Shown here one piece after another: positions 1 through 7,295 of a stretch of DNA of 16,159 nucleotides (its first letter is position 1; every line of letters begins with the position of its first letter). Both the position numbers and the translations under genes were made by a program. Location: NCBI GenBank assembly GCA_950071875.1, contig CATMNW010000021.1, positions 1 to 16,159 on the forward strand, written 5' to 3'. The notes under the pieces were generated by a model, which was not told the origin of the DNA, did no database searches, and worked only from the letters and a program-made list of their open reading frames with translations. The stretch is from an uncultured Erythrobacteraceae bacterium. GTDB lineage: Bacteria; Pseudomonadota; Alphaproteobacteria; Sphingomonadales; Sphingomonadaceae.

Positions 1-200
1 GCACGGACGACGCCCGCCGCTTCGTGGCCGGGAATGGCCGGAAGCGGGGGGGGGTACGCACCGTCGATGAAATGCAGGTCCGAATGGCACAGTCCGCAGG
101 CCTTGGTATCGATCAGGACTTCATGCGGCGCCGGGTCGGCGAGCTCGACCTCACCGATGGTGAGCCCCCCGACCTTCTCGAGAATTGCAGCCTTGGTCAT
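1..200 (-). CDS. Zn-dependent alcohol dehydrogenase (MDR family), N-terminal part only
   Basis: Only the first 66 codons are present; the gene runs off the left edge. The translation begins MTKAAILEKVGG and carries the GroES-like N-terminal catalytic domain of medium-chain dehydrogenases. C38 and H39 in CGLCHSD (residues 35-41) and H59/E60 in GHEAAGVV match the catalytic zinc site of class III/benzyl-alcohol-type dehydrogenases. The likely reaction is NAD(P)-dependent oxidation of an alcohol to an aldehyde or ketone; the substrate is unknown. The ATG (198-200) overlaps by one base the TAA of the upstream acyl-CoA dehydrogenase, so it is the last visible gene of a leftward operon and probably translationally coupled. 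A run of nine G at 46-54 was checked and keeps the reading frame. Confidence 0.9.
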   Translation of the reverse strand, partial: MTKAAILEKVGGLTIGEVELADPAPHEVLIDTKACGLCHSDLHFIDGAYPPPLPAIPGHEAAGVVR

Positions 201-1552
201 TAACGGGTCGCTCCTACATCGCCGCTGCTCATGCCTGCCGAAGCCGCCGCGCTGCCGGCGCTGGCGGATTTGGCATTACCGCCGCGCAGGGCGTTCGCGG
301 TTTCGCCTTCTTCCGGAAGGTGCTTGGCGAATTCCATGCGCGCGATCGAACGGGCGTGAACTTCGTCAGGACCGTCGGCGAGGCGCAAGGTGCGCTGGTG
401 GGCATAGGCGCTTGCAAGACCGTAATCTTCGGACACGCCGCCGCCGCCATGTGCCTGGATGGCATCGTCGATGATGCGCAGTGCCATGTTGGGTGCTTGC
501 ACCTTGATCATGGCGATTTCCTGCTTCGCCGCCTTGTTGCCGACCTTGTCCATCATGTCCGCAGCCTTCAGGCAGAGCAGGCGGGTCATGTCGATGTCGA
601 TGCGGGCGCGAGCCACGCGTTCTTCCCAGACCGAGTGCTTGTAGATCGGCTTACCGAACGCTTCACGCTCCTGCAGGCGCTTGCACATCTTGGCGAGTGC
701 TTCTTCGGCGACACCGATTGTGCGCATGCAGTGGTGGATACGGCCCGGGCCGAGGCGGCCCTGAGCGATCTCGAAACCGCGGCCTTCGCCTAGCAGCATA
801 TTGGTAACGGGGACGCGAACGTCCTTGAGTTCGACTTCCATGTGGCCGTGCGGCGCATCGTCATAACCGAAGACGGGCAAGTGGCGGATGATGTTCACGC
901 CCTTGGCATCGTTCGGCATGAGCAGCATCGACTGCGCGGCATGGCGACCGGCGGAAAAATCGGTCTTGCCCATCACGATCGACACCTTGCAGCGCGGATC
1001 GCCCAGGCCCGAAGACCACCACTTGCGCCCGTTGATCACGTATTCGTCGCCGTCGCGTTCGATACGGGTTTCGATGTTCGTCGCGTCGGAGGAAGCGGTG
1101 AAGGGTTCGGTCATGAGGAAGGCGGAGCGGATCTCGCCGTTCATGAGCGGGGTGAGCCACTTATCCTTCTGCTCGCGCGTACCGTAGCGGTGGAACACTT
1201 CCATATTGCCGGTATCGGGTGCCGAGCAATTGAACACTTCCGAAGCAAAGCCGATACGGCCCATTTCTTCGGCGCACAGCGCATATTCGAGGTTCGTCAG
1301 GCCCGGGCCTTCGAACTCGTAGGTTTCCTCGACATGATGATGCCCTTCATTGCGCGGGGGCATGAAGAGGTTCCAGATGCCGTCCTTCTTGGCCTTCGCC
1401 TTGAGCTCTTCGACCACGGGAATGACCTTCCAGCGATCGCCTTCTGCGTCCTGTGCCTTGTAGGTCGGAACAGCCGGGCGAATGTGGTCGTCGATGAAGT
1501 TTTTCACCCGGTCGCGCCAGTATGCTTGCCGTTCAGTAGGTTCAAAATCCAT
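200..1552 (-). CDS. Acyl-CoA dehydrogenase, ACAD11-like
   Basis: A 450-residue flavoprotein expected to desaturate an acyl-CoA at C2-C3 and pass electrons to ETF. Visible motifs, in order: MTEP (147-150) with SSDATNI (154-160), INGRKWWSSG (173-182), REAFG (296-300, the RxxFG FAD-contact motif), QAHGGGG (366-372) and ADGPDEVH (392-399). The SSDATNI, KWWSSG and ADGPDEVH signatures are those I associate with the ACAD10/11-like branch rather than short- or medium-chain enzymes. Residues about 416-450 form an Ala/Ser/Gly-rich tail with no family motif. The ATG at 1552 was chosen because an AGAAGAGGA ribosome-binding site lies just upstream; a TTG at 1606 would add 18 unlikely residues. It follows the MFS gene after 75 nt and overlaps the ADH start by 1 nt. 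The substrate is not deducible. Confidence 0.93.
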   Translation of the reverse strand: MDFEPTERQAYWRDRVKNFIDDHIRPAVPTYKAQDAEGDRWKVIPVVEELKAKAKKDGIWNLFMPPRNEGHHHVEETYEFEGPGLTNLEYALCAEEMGRIGFASEVFNCSAPDTGNMEVFHRYGTREQKDKWLTPLMNGEIRSAFLMTEPFTASSDATNIETRIERDGDEYVINGRKWWSSGLGDPRCKVSIVMGKTDFSAGRHAAQSMLLMPNDAKGVNIIRHLPVFGYDDAPHGHMEVELKDVRVPVTNMLLGEGRGFEIAQGRLGPGRIHHCMRTIGVAEEALAKMCKRLQEREAFGKPIYKHSVWEERVARARIDIDMTRLLCLKAADMMDKVGNKAAKQEIAMIKVQAPNMALRIIDDAIQAHGGGGVSEDYGLASAYAHQRTLRLADGPDEVHARSIARMEFAKHLPEEGETANALRGGNAKSASAGSAAASAGMSSGDVGATR

Positions 1553-1627
1553 CGTAGTGTCCTCTTCTCTCTTCGATTCCGTTGCTTTAAGAAACTGGCA
1601 CGGCAAGACGCGCGCGCCAAGTGTTAA

Positions 1628-3064
1628 TCACGGGACCATGGTCCCGCCGTCGATGTCTCCGCGCGCTGCGATGTCGAGTGCCTTTAGTCGCGCCTCGTGT
1701 TCCTCGCGTCCGATCGGAAAGCGTCCGAGCCAGAAAGCTGCCACCAGCCCCAGCACGATGATGGCACTGCCATAAAGCCACACGATATTCTCGATGACCT
1801 CCTGCGGCACTTCCGCAGGGTTGGCATTGGTCGGAAGCCCAGACAGGGCGATAACCTGCCCGCCAAGCAGGATGCCGCCCCCGGTCGCGCATTTCTGGAC
1901 GAACCAGTTGCCCGAATAGAAACTGCCTTCTGCCCGGCGTCCCGCACGTTCCTGATAGGCTTCGACAATCTCGGCGATCATCGAGGTGGCCGAAATCATC
2001 ACGACCACGCCCAGCGTATTGGCGACCAGCAGGAAGGCATAGAATTGCACCGCACTTCGCCGTGTACCCGTCTCCGGCCAGAAACCTGCAAGGTAGAGGG
2101 CGAACGGGATCAGCAGCACGACGAGCGAGCCCAGCGCGCCGATCACCGCGCTTGTCGGCTTGCCGAACCGGCGATGCATCGGCCCCACGATGAAGAACAT
2201 CAGCACGACCGACAGGAACAGCACGACGGGATAAAACTGCAGTTCGGTCGTATCGAACCGCCAGACGAATACGTTGATGTAATTCGTCAGCGAGAAGGTC
2301 AGTCCCTGGCTGACGTAAGCCGCGAGCGCGCCGGCCGCGAAAATAAGGAAGGCGCGTTCGCTGAATGCATCGATGATCTCGGAAAACGCCCCGCGCAGCG
2401 TAAACTTCGGCGCGCGGGTTTCGGGAAAGCCTGCCACCAGCCGGTGCTGGCCGAGCGCGGAGCCGAGCACGGATATCACCATCAGTGCGGCGCCGATCAC
2501 GCCGAACCAGAGGTAGCCTTCGGGTTGCAGCAGCGCCTCAGCGCTGGGCATCAGCACGAAATAGGCGAGCACCATCATGACCAGTCCGCCGCACCATCCG
2601 AACAGGAAGCGATACCGGAACAGTGTCGTACGGTCGTCGTAGTCGGCGGTGATTTCCGGCAGGAGGCTGACCGAAGGCACCTCGCAAGCCGAAAGCAGCA
2701 GCCGGACCGAAACCGCGACCGCGAGCAGTTCCCAGAATGTCGGGACGCCGCCGCCGGGCGGGTGCCACAGCAGCACCCAGACAATCGCAAGCGGAATCGG
2801 GGCGGCGTAAAGCCAGGGCAAGCGGCGACCCCACCTGGTATACGTCCGGTCGGAAAGGTTGCCGAGCAGCGGATCGACAAAAGCGTCGATGACCAACGCG
2901 GCGGCGAGCGCGAGGCTCACCGTACCAGCGTCCATGCCCAGCGCCTGGTTGTAGAATATCAGCAGAAAGAAGCTGAAACCGGAATCCTTCACGCCGAAAG
3001 CCACCGCGCCGAAGCCGTGGACCAGCTTCAGGCGCTGGGGAAGGGGACCGGTAACGAAGGGCAT
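1628..3064 (-). CDS. MFS transporter, GPH (glycoside-pentoside-hexuronide) cation symporter-like
   Basis: A 478-residue, very hydrophobic inner-membrane protein with about twelve predicted membrane segments. The loop after TM2 reads DPLLGNLSDRTYTRWGRRLPW in outline, the signature loop of the GPH symporter branch of the major facilitator superfamily (D-P-x-x-G-x-x-S-D-R-T, then R-x-G-R-R). Members are named for sugars, but sphingomonad relatives often sit in catabolic clusters with acyl-CoA dehydrogenases, so the cargo here may be a hydrophobic or acidic compound (inference). Its ATG (3062-3064) shares one base with the TGA of the preceding SDR gene (TGATG), indicating coupling. Downstream in the same operon are an acyl-CoA dehydrogenase and an alcohol dehydrogenase. 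Confidence 0.9.
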   Translation of the reverse strand: MPFVTGPLPQRLKLVHGFGAVAFGVKDSGFSFFLLIFYNQALGMDAGTVSLALAAALVIDAFVDPLLGNLSDRTYTRWGRRLPWLYAAPIPLAIVWVLLWHPPGGGVPTFWELLAVAVSVRLLLSACEVPSVSLLPEITADYDDRTTLFRYRFLFGWCGGLVMMVLAYFVLMPSAEALLQPEGYLWFGVIGAALMVISVLGSALGQHRLVAGFPETRAPKFTLRGAFSEIIDAFSERAFLIFAAGALAAYVSQGLTFSLTNYINVFVWRFDTTELQFYPVVLFLSVVLMFFIVGPMHRRFGKPTSAVIGALGSLVVLLIPFALYLAGFWPETGTRRSAVQFYAFLLVANTLGVVVMISATSMIAEIVEAYQERAGRRAEGSFYSGNWFVQKCATGGGILLGGQVIALSGLPTNANPAEVPQEVIENIVWLYGSAIIVLGLVAAFWLGRFPIGREEHEARLKALDIAARGDIDGGTMVP

Positions 3065-3924
3065 CAGGCGTTTTGTTGGGCCGCCTTGACCTGTTCCTCG
3101 AGCGCCATCAGCGCTTCGAATGCCCCGCCTTCTTCCGGATCCCAGCTATGCCGGGGTCCAAGGGTTATTCCCCCGTCCACCACAAGCGATGCACCGGTCA
3201 TGAAACCGGCTGCGTCGCTGGCAAGAAAGGCGACAGCATTGGCAATGTCCGCCGGCTGGCCTCCGCGCGCAACGGGTTGCGCGTTGGAGGACATCTGCGC
3301 GATCATCGCCTTTGCCTGGTCCTTCACCTCCTCGGGAATTTCGAGGGTCGCCGTGAAGATGTTCGTATTGATGAAGCCCGGCTGGATCGCGTTCACACGA
3401 ATGCCATGCTGCGCAAGGTCGGTCGCTGCGCACTTGGTAAGATGCAGCACGCCTGCCTTCGCCACGGCGTAGGCGGTCGGCGAATAGCCTGGGCCAACCG
3501 CTGCCACGCTCGATACATTGACGATGCTTGCGCCTTTCCGGCCCTTCATGTGCGGCACGGCGTAACGGGTTCCCATCGCTACCGAGCGCAAAAGTAGGTC
3601 CATCGTGCGATCCCAGGCTTCCGGCTCGATCTCCGAAATGTCTTCACGCGCGCCGCCGGCACCGGCATTGTTGAACACCGTATCGATCCCGCCGGTTTCC
3701 TCAGCCGCCCGGTCCATCAATACCTTTATGGCCTGCGGGTCGCACACGTCGCATTCGACGAAGCGAACATCGCCGTCGGTTTCCGCTACCAGTTTTTCGC
3801 CGCCGGGACGGTCGATATCGCTGGCGAAAACGGTCGCGCCTTCGCTTGCGAAAAGCCGTGTCGTTTCCGCGCCGATTCCCGACGCGGCGCCGGTGACGAT
3901 TACGGTCTTGCCCGAGAATCGCAT
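3064..3924 (-). CDS. Short-chain dehydrogenase/reductase (SDR)
   Basis: A 286-residue classical SDR oxidoreductase. It has the Rossmann cofactor motif TGAASGIG (11-18), an acidic residue after beta-2 (SDID, 35-38) that favours NAD(H) over NADP(H), NNAG (85-88) and the catalytic set S138/S139, Y152 and K156 (YAVAK). The C-terminal part ends with a typical GASLVVDGG segment followed by about 35 extra residues. Expected role: oxidation or reduction of a hydroxy/keto group, for example a beta-hydroxyacyl-CoA, in the pathway encoded around it. It is first in the leftward operon (SDR-MFS-ACAD-ADH), with a GGGAGAGAG ribosome-binding site close to the ATG, and faces an acyl-CoA dehydrogenase operon across a 180-nt divergent intergenic region. 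Confidence 0.93.
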   Translation of the reverse strand: MRFSGKTVIVTGAASGIGAETTRLFASEGATVFASDIDRPGGEKLVAETDGDVRFVECDVCDPQAIKVLMDRAAEETGGIDTVFNNAGAGGAREDISEIEPEAWDRTMDLLLRSVAMGTRYAVPHMKGRKGASIVNVSSVAAVGPGYSPTAYAVAKAGVLHLTKCAATDLAQHGIRVNAIQPGFINTNIFTATLEIPEEVKDQAKAMIAQMSSNAQPVARGGQPADIANAVAFLASDAAGFMTGASLVVDGGITLGPRHSWDPEEGGAFEALMALEEQVKAAQQNA

Positions 3925-3955
3925 GCCTACTCTCTCCCCGAATTTCTCCGCCCCA

Positions 3956-3983
3956 AGCTTAGGGCAGCAGCCACGCGCGTCAA
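3956..3983 (-). promoter_or_regulatory. Candidate promoter of the leftward catabolic operon
   Basis: Read on the minus strand: TTGACG (3983-3978), 16 nt, then TAAGCT (3961-3956). Transcription would start near 3949 and give a leader of about 25 nt carrying the GGGAGAGAG ribosome-binding site before the SDR ATG at 3924. The match is reasonable but not strong. The divergent gene's promoter must lie in the same 180-nt gap; TTGCCC (4047-4052), 16 nt, CATACC (4069-4074) is the best, weak candidate. I saw no convincing operator shared by the two. Confidence 0.35.
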
Positions 3984-4104
3984 CGGAATCCGGCTGACGT
4001 TACGGCAATGCGGACCATCGCGAGCGGCCTTGCGTGCAGGCGCCGATTGCCCTTAACGTGAGGCATAACATACCGCAGTTTTAGAAGAGAGAGGATTCGG
4101 TCCA

Positions 4105-5289
4105 ATGTCCGCCAGTGATCTGGAAGCCTTCCGCGCTGAAACGCGCGATTGGCTAGAAGCCAACTGCCCGCCCGAAATGCGCAAGCCCGTCGAAAGCGAA
4201 GACGACGTCTACTGGGGCGGCCGCAACGCGACCTTCAAGAACGATGCGCAGAAAGCCTGGTTCGAAGCCTGCCGCGACAAGGGCTACACCGTGCCCGCGT
4301 GGCCCAAGGAATATGGCGGTGCCGGCCTGACGCCCGCGCAGGCCAAGGTGCTGCGCGAGGAAATGGCTACCATCGGCGCGCGCCCGCCGCTTTCGAGCTT
4401 CGGCATCTGGATGCTCGGTCCGGCGTTGTTGCACTTCGGCACCGAAGGGCAGAAGCAGCGTTTCCTCAACGAAATCGCCCGCGGTGAAATCCGCTGGTGC
4501 CAAGGCTATTCGGAACCGGGCAGCGGCTCGGACCTCGTGAGCTTGCAGACCTTCGGCGAAGACAAGGGCGATCACTGGGTCGTCAACGGCCAGAAGATCT
4601 GGACCAGCTACGCCGACAAGGCTGACTGGATTTTCTGCCTGGTGCGGACTGACAAGTCGAACAAGTACCAAGGTATCACGTTCATGCTCTATGACATGGC
4701 CAGCGAAGGCGTGTCGACCAAGCCGATCCTGCTGATCAGCGGCAACAGCCCGTTCTGCGAAACCTTCTTTGACGATGTGAAGGTGCCCAAGAGCTATGGT
4801 GAAGATGTGCCCGCACAGGTCGGCGAGATCAATCGCGGCTGGGACGTAGCGAAATATCTGCTCGGTCACGAGCGCGAGATGATTTCGGGCGCCGACGGCG
4901 GCAACACCGGCACGATCGGTGCAGCGCTGACCCGCGCAAACGGCGAGGTCGATCCCGTGCTGCGCGCTGAACTCGCCCAGTTCGATGTCGATGCGCTGGC
5001 CTATGGTGCAATGGGCGAGAAGTTCCTCGACGAGATCAAGGTCGGCAAGGCGCATCCCGCCCAGCCGAACATGATGAAATATGCGGGCACCGAGCTGAAC
5101 AAGCGGCGCCACGAACTGATGATGGCCGCCGGAGGCAGCCACGCGCTGGAATGGGAGAGCGAGGAGACGAGCGGCGGCAAGCCCTCGCGCAACTGGCTGC
5201 GCACCAAGGCGAACAGCATCGAAGGGGGCACCTCCGAAGTCATGCTCAACGTCATTTCCAAACGTATTCTCGACCTGCCGGGAGCCTGA
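4105..5289 (+). CDS. Acyl-CoA dehydrogenase subunit (partner of the next gene)
   Basis: A 394-residue acyl-CoA dehydrogenase homologue. The middle beta-domain is well preserved: YSEPGSGSDL (135-144), VVNGQKIWTS (159-168) and FFDDVKVP (221-228). The C-terminus has SIEGGTSEV (371-379), the position of the usual (Y)EGT/GGTSE loop that touches substrate and flavin. In contrast, the RxxFG...QH and QxHGGxG segments that normally bind the FAD of a neighbouring subunit are absent, and the corresponding part (about 255-310) is unlike a standard ACAD. The next gene has exactly those missing parts. The ATG follows a GAGAGAGGA ribosome-binding site with a 9-nt spacer. It is first of a three-gene operon and lies 3 nt from the next gene. 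Likely reaction: dehydrogenation of a bulky acyl-CoA as part of a heteromer (inference). Confidence 0.92.
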   Translation: MSASDLEAFRAETRDWLEANCPPEMRKPVESEDDVYWGGRNATFKNDAQKAWFEACRDKGYTVPAWPKEYGGAGLTPAQAKVLREEMATIGARPPLSSFGIWMLGPALLHFGTEGQKQRFLNEIARGEIRWCQGYSEPGSGSDLVSLQTFGEDKGDHWVVNGQKIWTSYADKADWIFCLVRTDKSNKYQGITFMLYDMASEGVSTKPILLISGNSPFCETFFDDVKVPKSYGEDVPAQVGEINRGWDVAKYLLGHEREMISGADGGNTGTIGAALTRANGEVDPVLRAELAQFDVDALAYGAMGEKFLDEIKVGKAHPAQPNMMKYAGTELNKRRHELMMAAGGSHALEWESEETSGGKPSRNWLRTKANSIEGGTSEVMLNVISKRILDLPGA

Positions 5290-5292
5290 TCG

Positions 5293-6432
5293 ATGCCTCT
5301 GTATTACGACGACGACCAGACGATGCTGGCCGAAACCGCCAGCCAGTTCATGGCCGAAGAAGGTTCGATCAAGAACCAGCTGCGCCACTGGCGCGATCGC
5401 AACTGCAAGGACGGCTTCGGCCACGGCCTGTGGCAGCAGTTTGCCGAAATGGGCTTCACCGGCATGCTGGTGGACGAGGACGACGGCGGGCTCGGCATGG
5501 GCCAGGTCGAAGCGAATATCGTGCTCGAGGAAATCGGCCGGAACCTGACGCCTTCGCCATTCCTGTCATCTTCCGTTCTTGCGGCAACCGCGCTCAAGCA
5601 CGGCAGCAACGATGTGAAGGGCCGCTGGCTCCCCGATCTGATTTCGGGCGAAAAGGTCTATGCCGCAGCGATCGACGAAGGCCGCAAGCACCGCCCGGAG
5701 AAGATCGCCTGCAAGGCTGAGAAATCGGGTAACGGTTTCAAACTGACCGGCAAGAAGGACTTCGTGGTCTATGGCGCCAGCGCCGAAATGATCGTGGTCG
5801 CCGCACGCACTTCGGGCGATGACAGCGATGCGGACGGCCTGACGCTGTTCGCCGTCCCGCAGGACGCCAGCGGTATGAGCCACGACAGCGTGCGCCTGGT
5901 CGACAGCTCGATGGCCAGCCACGTCACCTTCGACGGCGTCGAACTCGACGGCGATGCGGTGATCGGCGAGGTCGACGGCGGGCGCGAAGTGCTCAATGCC
6001 ATGCTGATGGCGGGCCGTGTCGGGTCGGCTGCAGAAGGCGTTGGCGTTGCCCGCGGTGCGATGGACATGACTGTCGACTACATCAAGCAGCGCAAGCAGT
6101 TCGGCAAGATCATCGGCGAATTCCAGGCGCTGCAGCATCGTGCATCGCACCTCTATTCCGAGGTCGAGATCGCCCGCGCCGTGACCGTCAAGGCAGCACA
6201 GCTGGTGGATGCCGGAAGCGAGAAGGCCGACCTCATGACGTCGGTAGCCAAGGCGAAGGTCGCCAAGGTGGCTGGCCTCGCTGTGCGCGAAGGCGTGCAG
6301 ATGCACGGCGGCATCGGCATGACCGACGAATATGACATCGGCCTCTACATGAAACGCGATCGTGCGCTGCAGGAGTTCCTGGGCGACCAGTATTACCATG
6401 CGGGCCGCGTTGCGGACCTGATGGGCTACTGA
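5293..6432 (+). CDS. Acyl-CoA dehydrogenase subunit (complementary partner)
   Basis: A 379-residue acyl-CoA dehydrogenase homologue, strong in its C-terminal helical domain: QRKQFGKIIGEFQALQH (266-282), the FAD-contact RxxFG segment, and QMHGGIGMTDEYD (336-348), which normally contacts the FAD of the partner subunit. The middle domain is weak: no SEPGSGSD motif, and the NGQKIW element is replaced by LTGKKDFVVYG. At the end, where EGT or GGT is usual, it reads ALQEFLGDQYY (358-368). It is therefore the mirror image of the preceding gene. Such side-by-side half-equipped pairs are known as alpha2beta2 acyl-CoA dehydrogenases in mycobacterial steroid catabolism (FadE26/27 or ChsE4/5 type); calling this pair the same kind is inference. 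A GGGAG sequence lies in the preceding gene's end, with a 3-nt gap. Confidence 0.92.
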   Translation: MPLYYDDDQTMLAETASQFMAEEGSIKNQLRHWRDRNCKDGFGHGLWQQFAEMGFTGMLVDEDDGGLGMGQVEANIVLEEIGRNLTPSPFLSSSVLAATALKHGSNDVKGRWLPDLISGEKVYAAAIDEGRKHRPEKIACKAEKSGNGFKLTGKKDFVVYGASAEMIVVAARTSGDDSDADGLTLFAVPQDASGMSHDSVRLVDSSMASHVTFDGVELDGDAVIGEVDGGREVLNAMLMAGRVGSAAEGVGVARGAMDMTVDYIKQRKQFGKIIGEFQALQHRASHLYSEVEIARAVTVKAAQLVDAGSEKADLMTSVAKAKVAKVAGLAVREGVQMHGGIGMTDEYDIGLYMKRDRALQEFLGDQYYHAGRVADLMGY

Positions 6433-6446
6433 ACGGGAGAGAACAC

Positions 6447-7253
6447 ATGAATCTGGATGATCTGTTCGGCCTCAAGGGCCGTGTCGCACTCGTGACCGGC
6501 GGCAGCCGGGGTATCGGCAAGATGATCGTTGAAGGCCTGCTCGCCGCGGGGGCGGAGCGGGTCTATATCGTGGCGCGAAAGAAGGAACAGGTTGACGAAA
6601 CCAGCGCCGAACTGGGCGAAAAGGTTATCGGCCTGGTCGGTGACCTCAGCCAGATGGACGGCATCAAGCAGCTGGCCGATGAACTCGCCAGCCGCGAGGA
6701 CAAGCTCGATCTGCTGGTGAACAACGCCGGTGCCGCATGGGGTGAACCGTTCGAGGAATTCAGCGAAGCCGGCTGGCACCGCACGATGGACCTCAATGTC
6801 AAAACGCCGTTCTTCCTGACGCAGAAGCTGATGCCGCTGCTGAAGAAGGCAGGCACTGCGGATCGCCCGGCTAAGGTGCTGATGATCGCAAGTATCGACG
6901 GGATGAAGACCAATCCCTGGCCGACCTATCCCTATCAGGCGTCCAAGGCGGGCCTCATCCACCTCACGCGGCGCATGGCGGCGGAGCTGGTGCAGCATAA
7001 TATTATCGTGAACGGCATCGGCCCCGGCGCCTTCCCCAGCGCGATGAACCGCGCGGCGCGGGACAATGCAGACATGGTCGAAAAGGGTATTCCCAGCCGC
7101 CGCGTCGGCGTGACCGAGGACATGGCGGGCGGGGCGATCTACCTGCTCAGCCGCGCGGGCGACTATGTCGTCGGCACGACAATCGCGATCGATGGCGGGG
7201 TGGTGAACGCCAATGTCGGCGCGGGCAACTTCGTCGATCCGTCGGGGGACTGA
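6447..7253 (+). CDS. Short-chain dehydrogenase/reductase (SDR)
   Basis: A 268-residue classical SDR. Motifs: TGGSRGIG (17-24) for the dinucleotide, R44-K45-K46 after beta-2 (basic, suggesting NADP(H)), NNAG (92-95), catalytic S149, Y163 and K167 (YQASK), and IDGG near the C-terminus. Likely a ketoreductase or hydroxy-dehydrogenase acting on the product of the acyl-CoA dehydrogenase pair (inference from operon position). It is the last gene of the rightward operon, 14 nt after the dehydrogenase stop, with a GGGAGAG ribosome-binding site inside the gap. A strong hairpin follows directly. The basic cofactor site contrasts with the acidic one in the SDR at 3064-3924, so the two SDRs probably use different cofactors. 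Confidence 0.92.
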   Translation: MNLDDLFGLKGRVALVTGGSRGIGKMIVEGLLAAGAERVYIVARKKEQVDETSAELGEKVIGLVGDLSQMDGIKQLADELASREDKLDLLVNNAGAAWGEPFEEFSEAGWHRTMDLNVKTPFFLTQKLMPLLKKAGTADRPAKVLMIASIDGMKTNPWPTYPYQASKAGLIHLTRRMAAELVQHNIIVNGIGPGAFPSAMNRAARDNADMVEKGIPSRRVGVTEDMAGGAIYLLSRAGDYVVGTTIAIDGGVVNANVGAGNFVDPSGD

Positions 7254-7266
7254 CCGGCAGTATCTG

Positions 7267-7295
7267 CCACCCGCGCCGTACACCGGCGCGGGTGG
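7267..7295. terminator. Bidirectional terminator hairpin between converging operons
   Basis: A perfect 12-bp GC-rich inverted repeat, CCACCCGCGCCG (7267-7278) and CGGCGCGGGTGG (7284-7295), with a 5-nt loop. It sits 13 nt after the SDR stop and directly abuts the stop codon of the converging LuxR-type gene (7296). There is no U-tract on either side, so it may work as a stem-stabilised 3' end or assist another mechanism. Confidence 0.75.

Noticed and set aside
46..54. Run of nine G at the left edge, suspected frameshift in the alcohol dehydrogenase
   Set aside because: Codon-by-codon reading from the ATG at 200 gives a continuous MDR N-terminus through the run (DGAYPPPLPAIPGHEAAG), so the frame is intact.
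1697..3472. Very long rightward open frame (591 codons) opposite the transporter and SDR genes
   Set aside because: Its translation is rich in Gln/His/Arg/Glu with no domain pattern, and it lies antisense to two well-supported genes. It arises from codon bias in high-GC DNA.
3997..4059. ACGTTA (3997-4002) and TAACGT (4054-4059) as a divergent operator
   Set aside because: Only 6 bp each and 51 nt apart; expected by chance at this size.
4153..5424. Long leftward open frame opposite the first acyl-CoA dehydrogenase of the pair
   Set aside because: Antisense shadow of a clear gene; no motif, promoter or ribosome-binding site.
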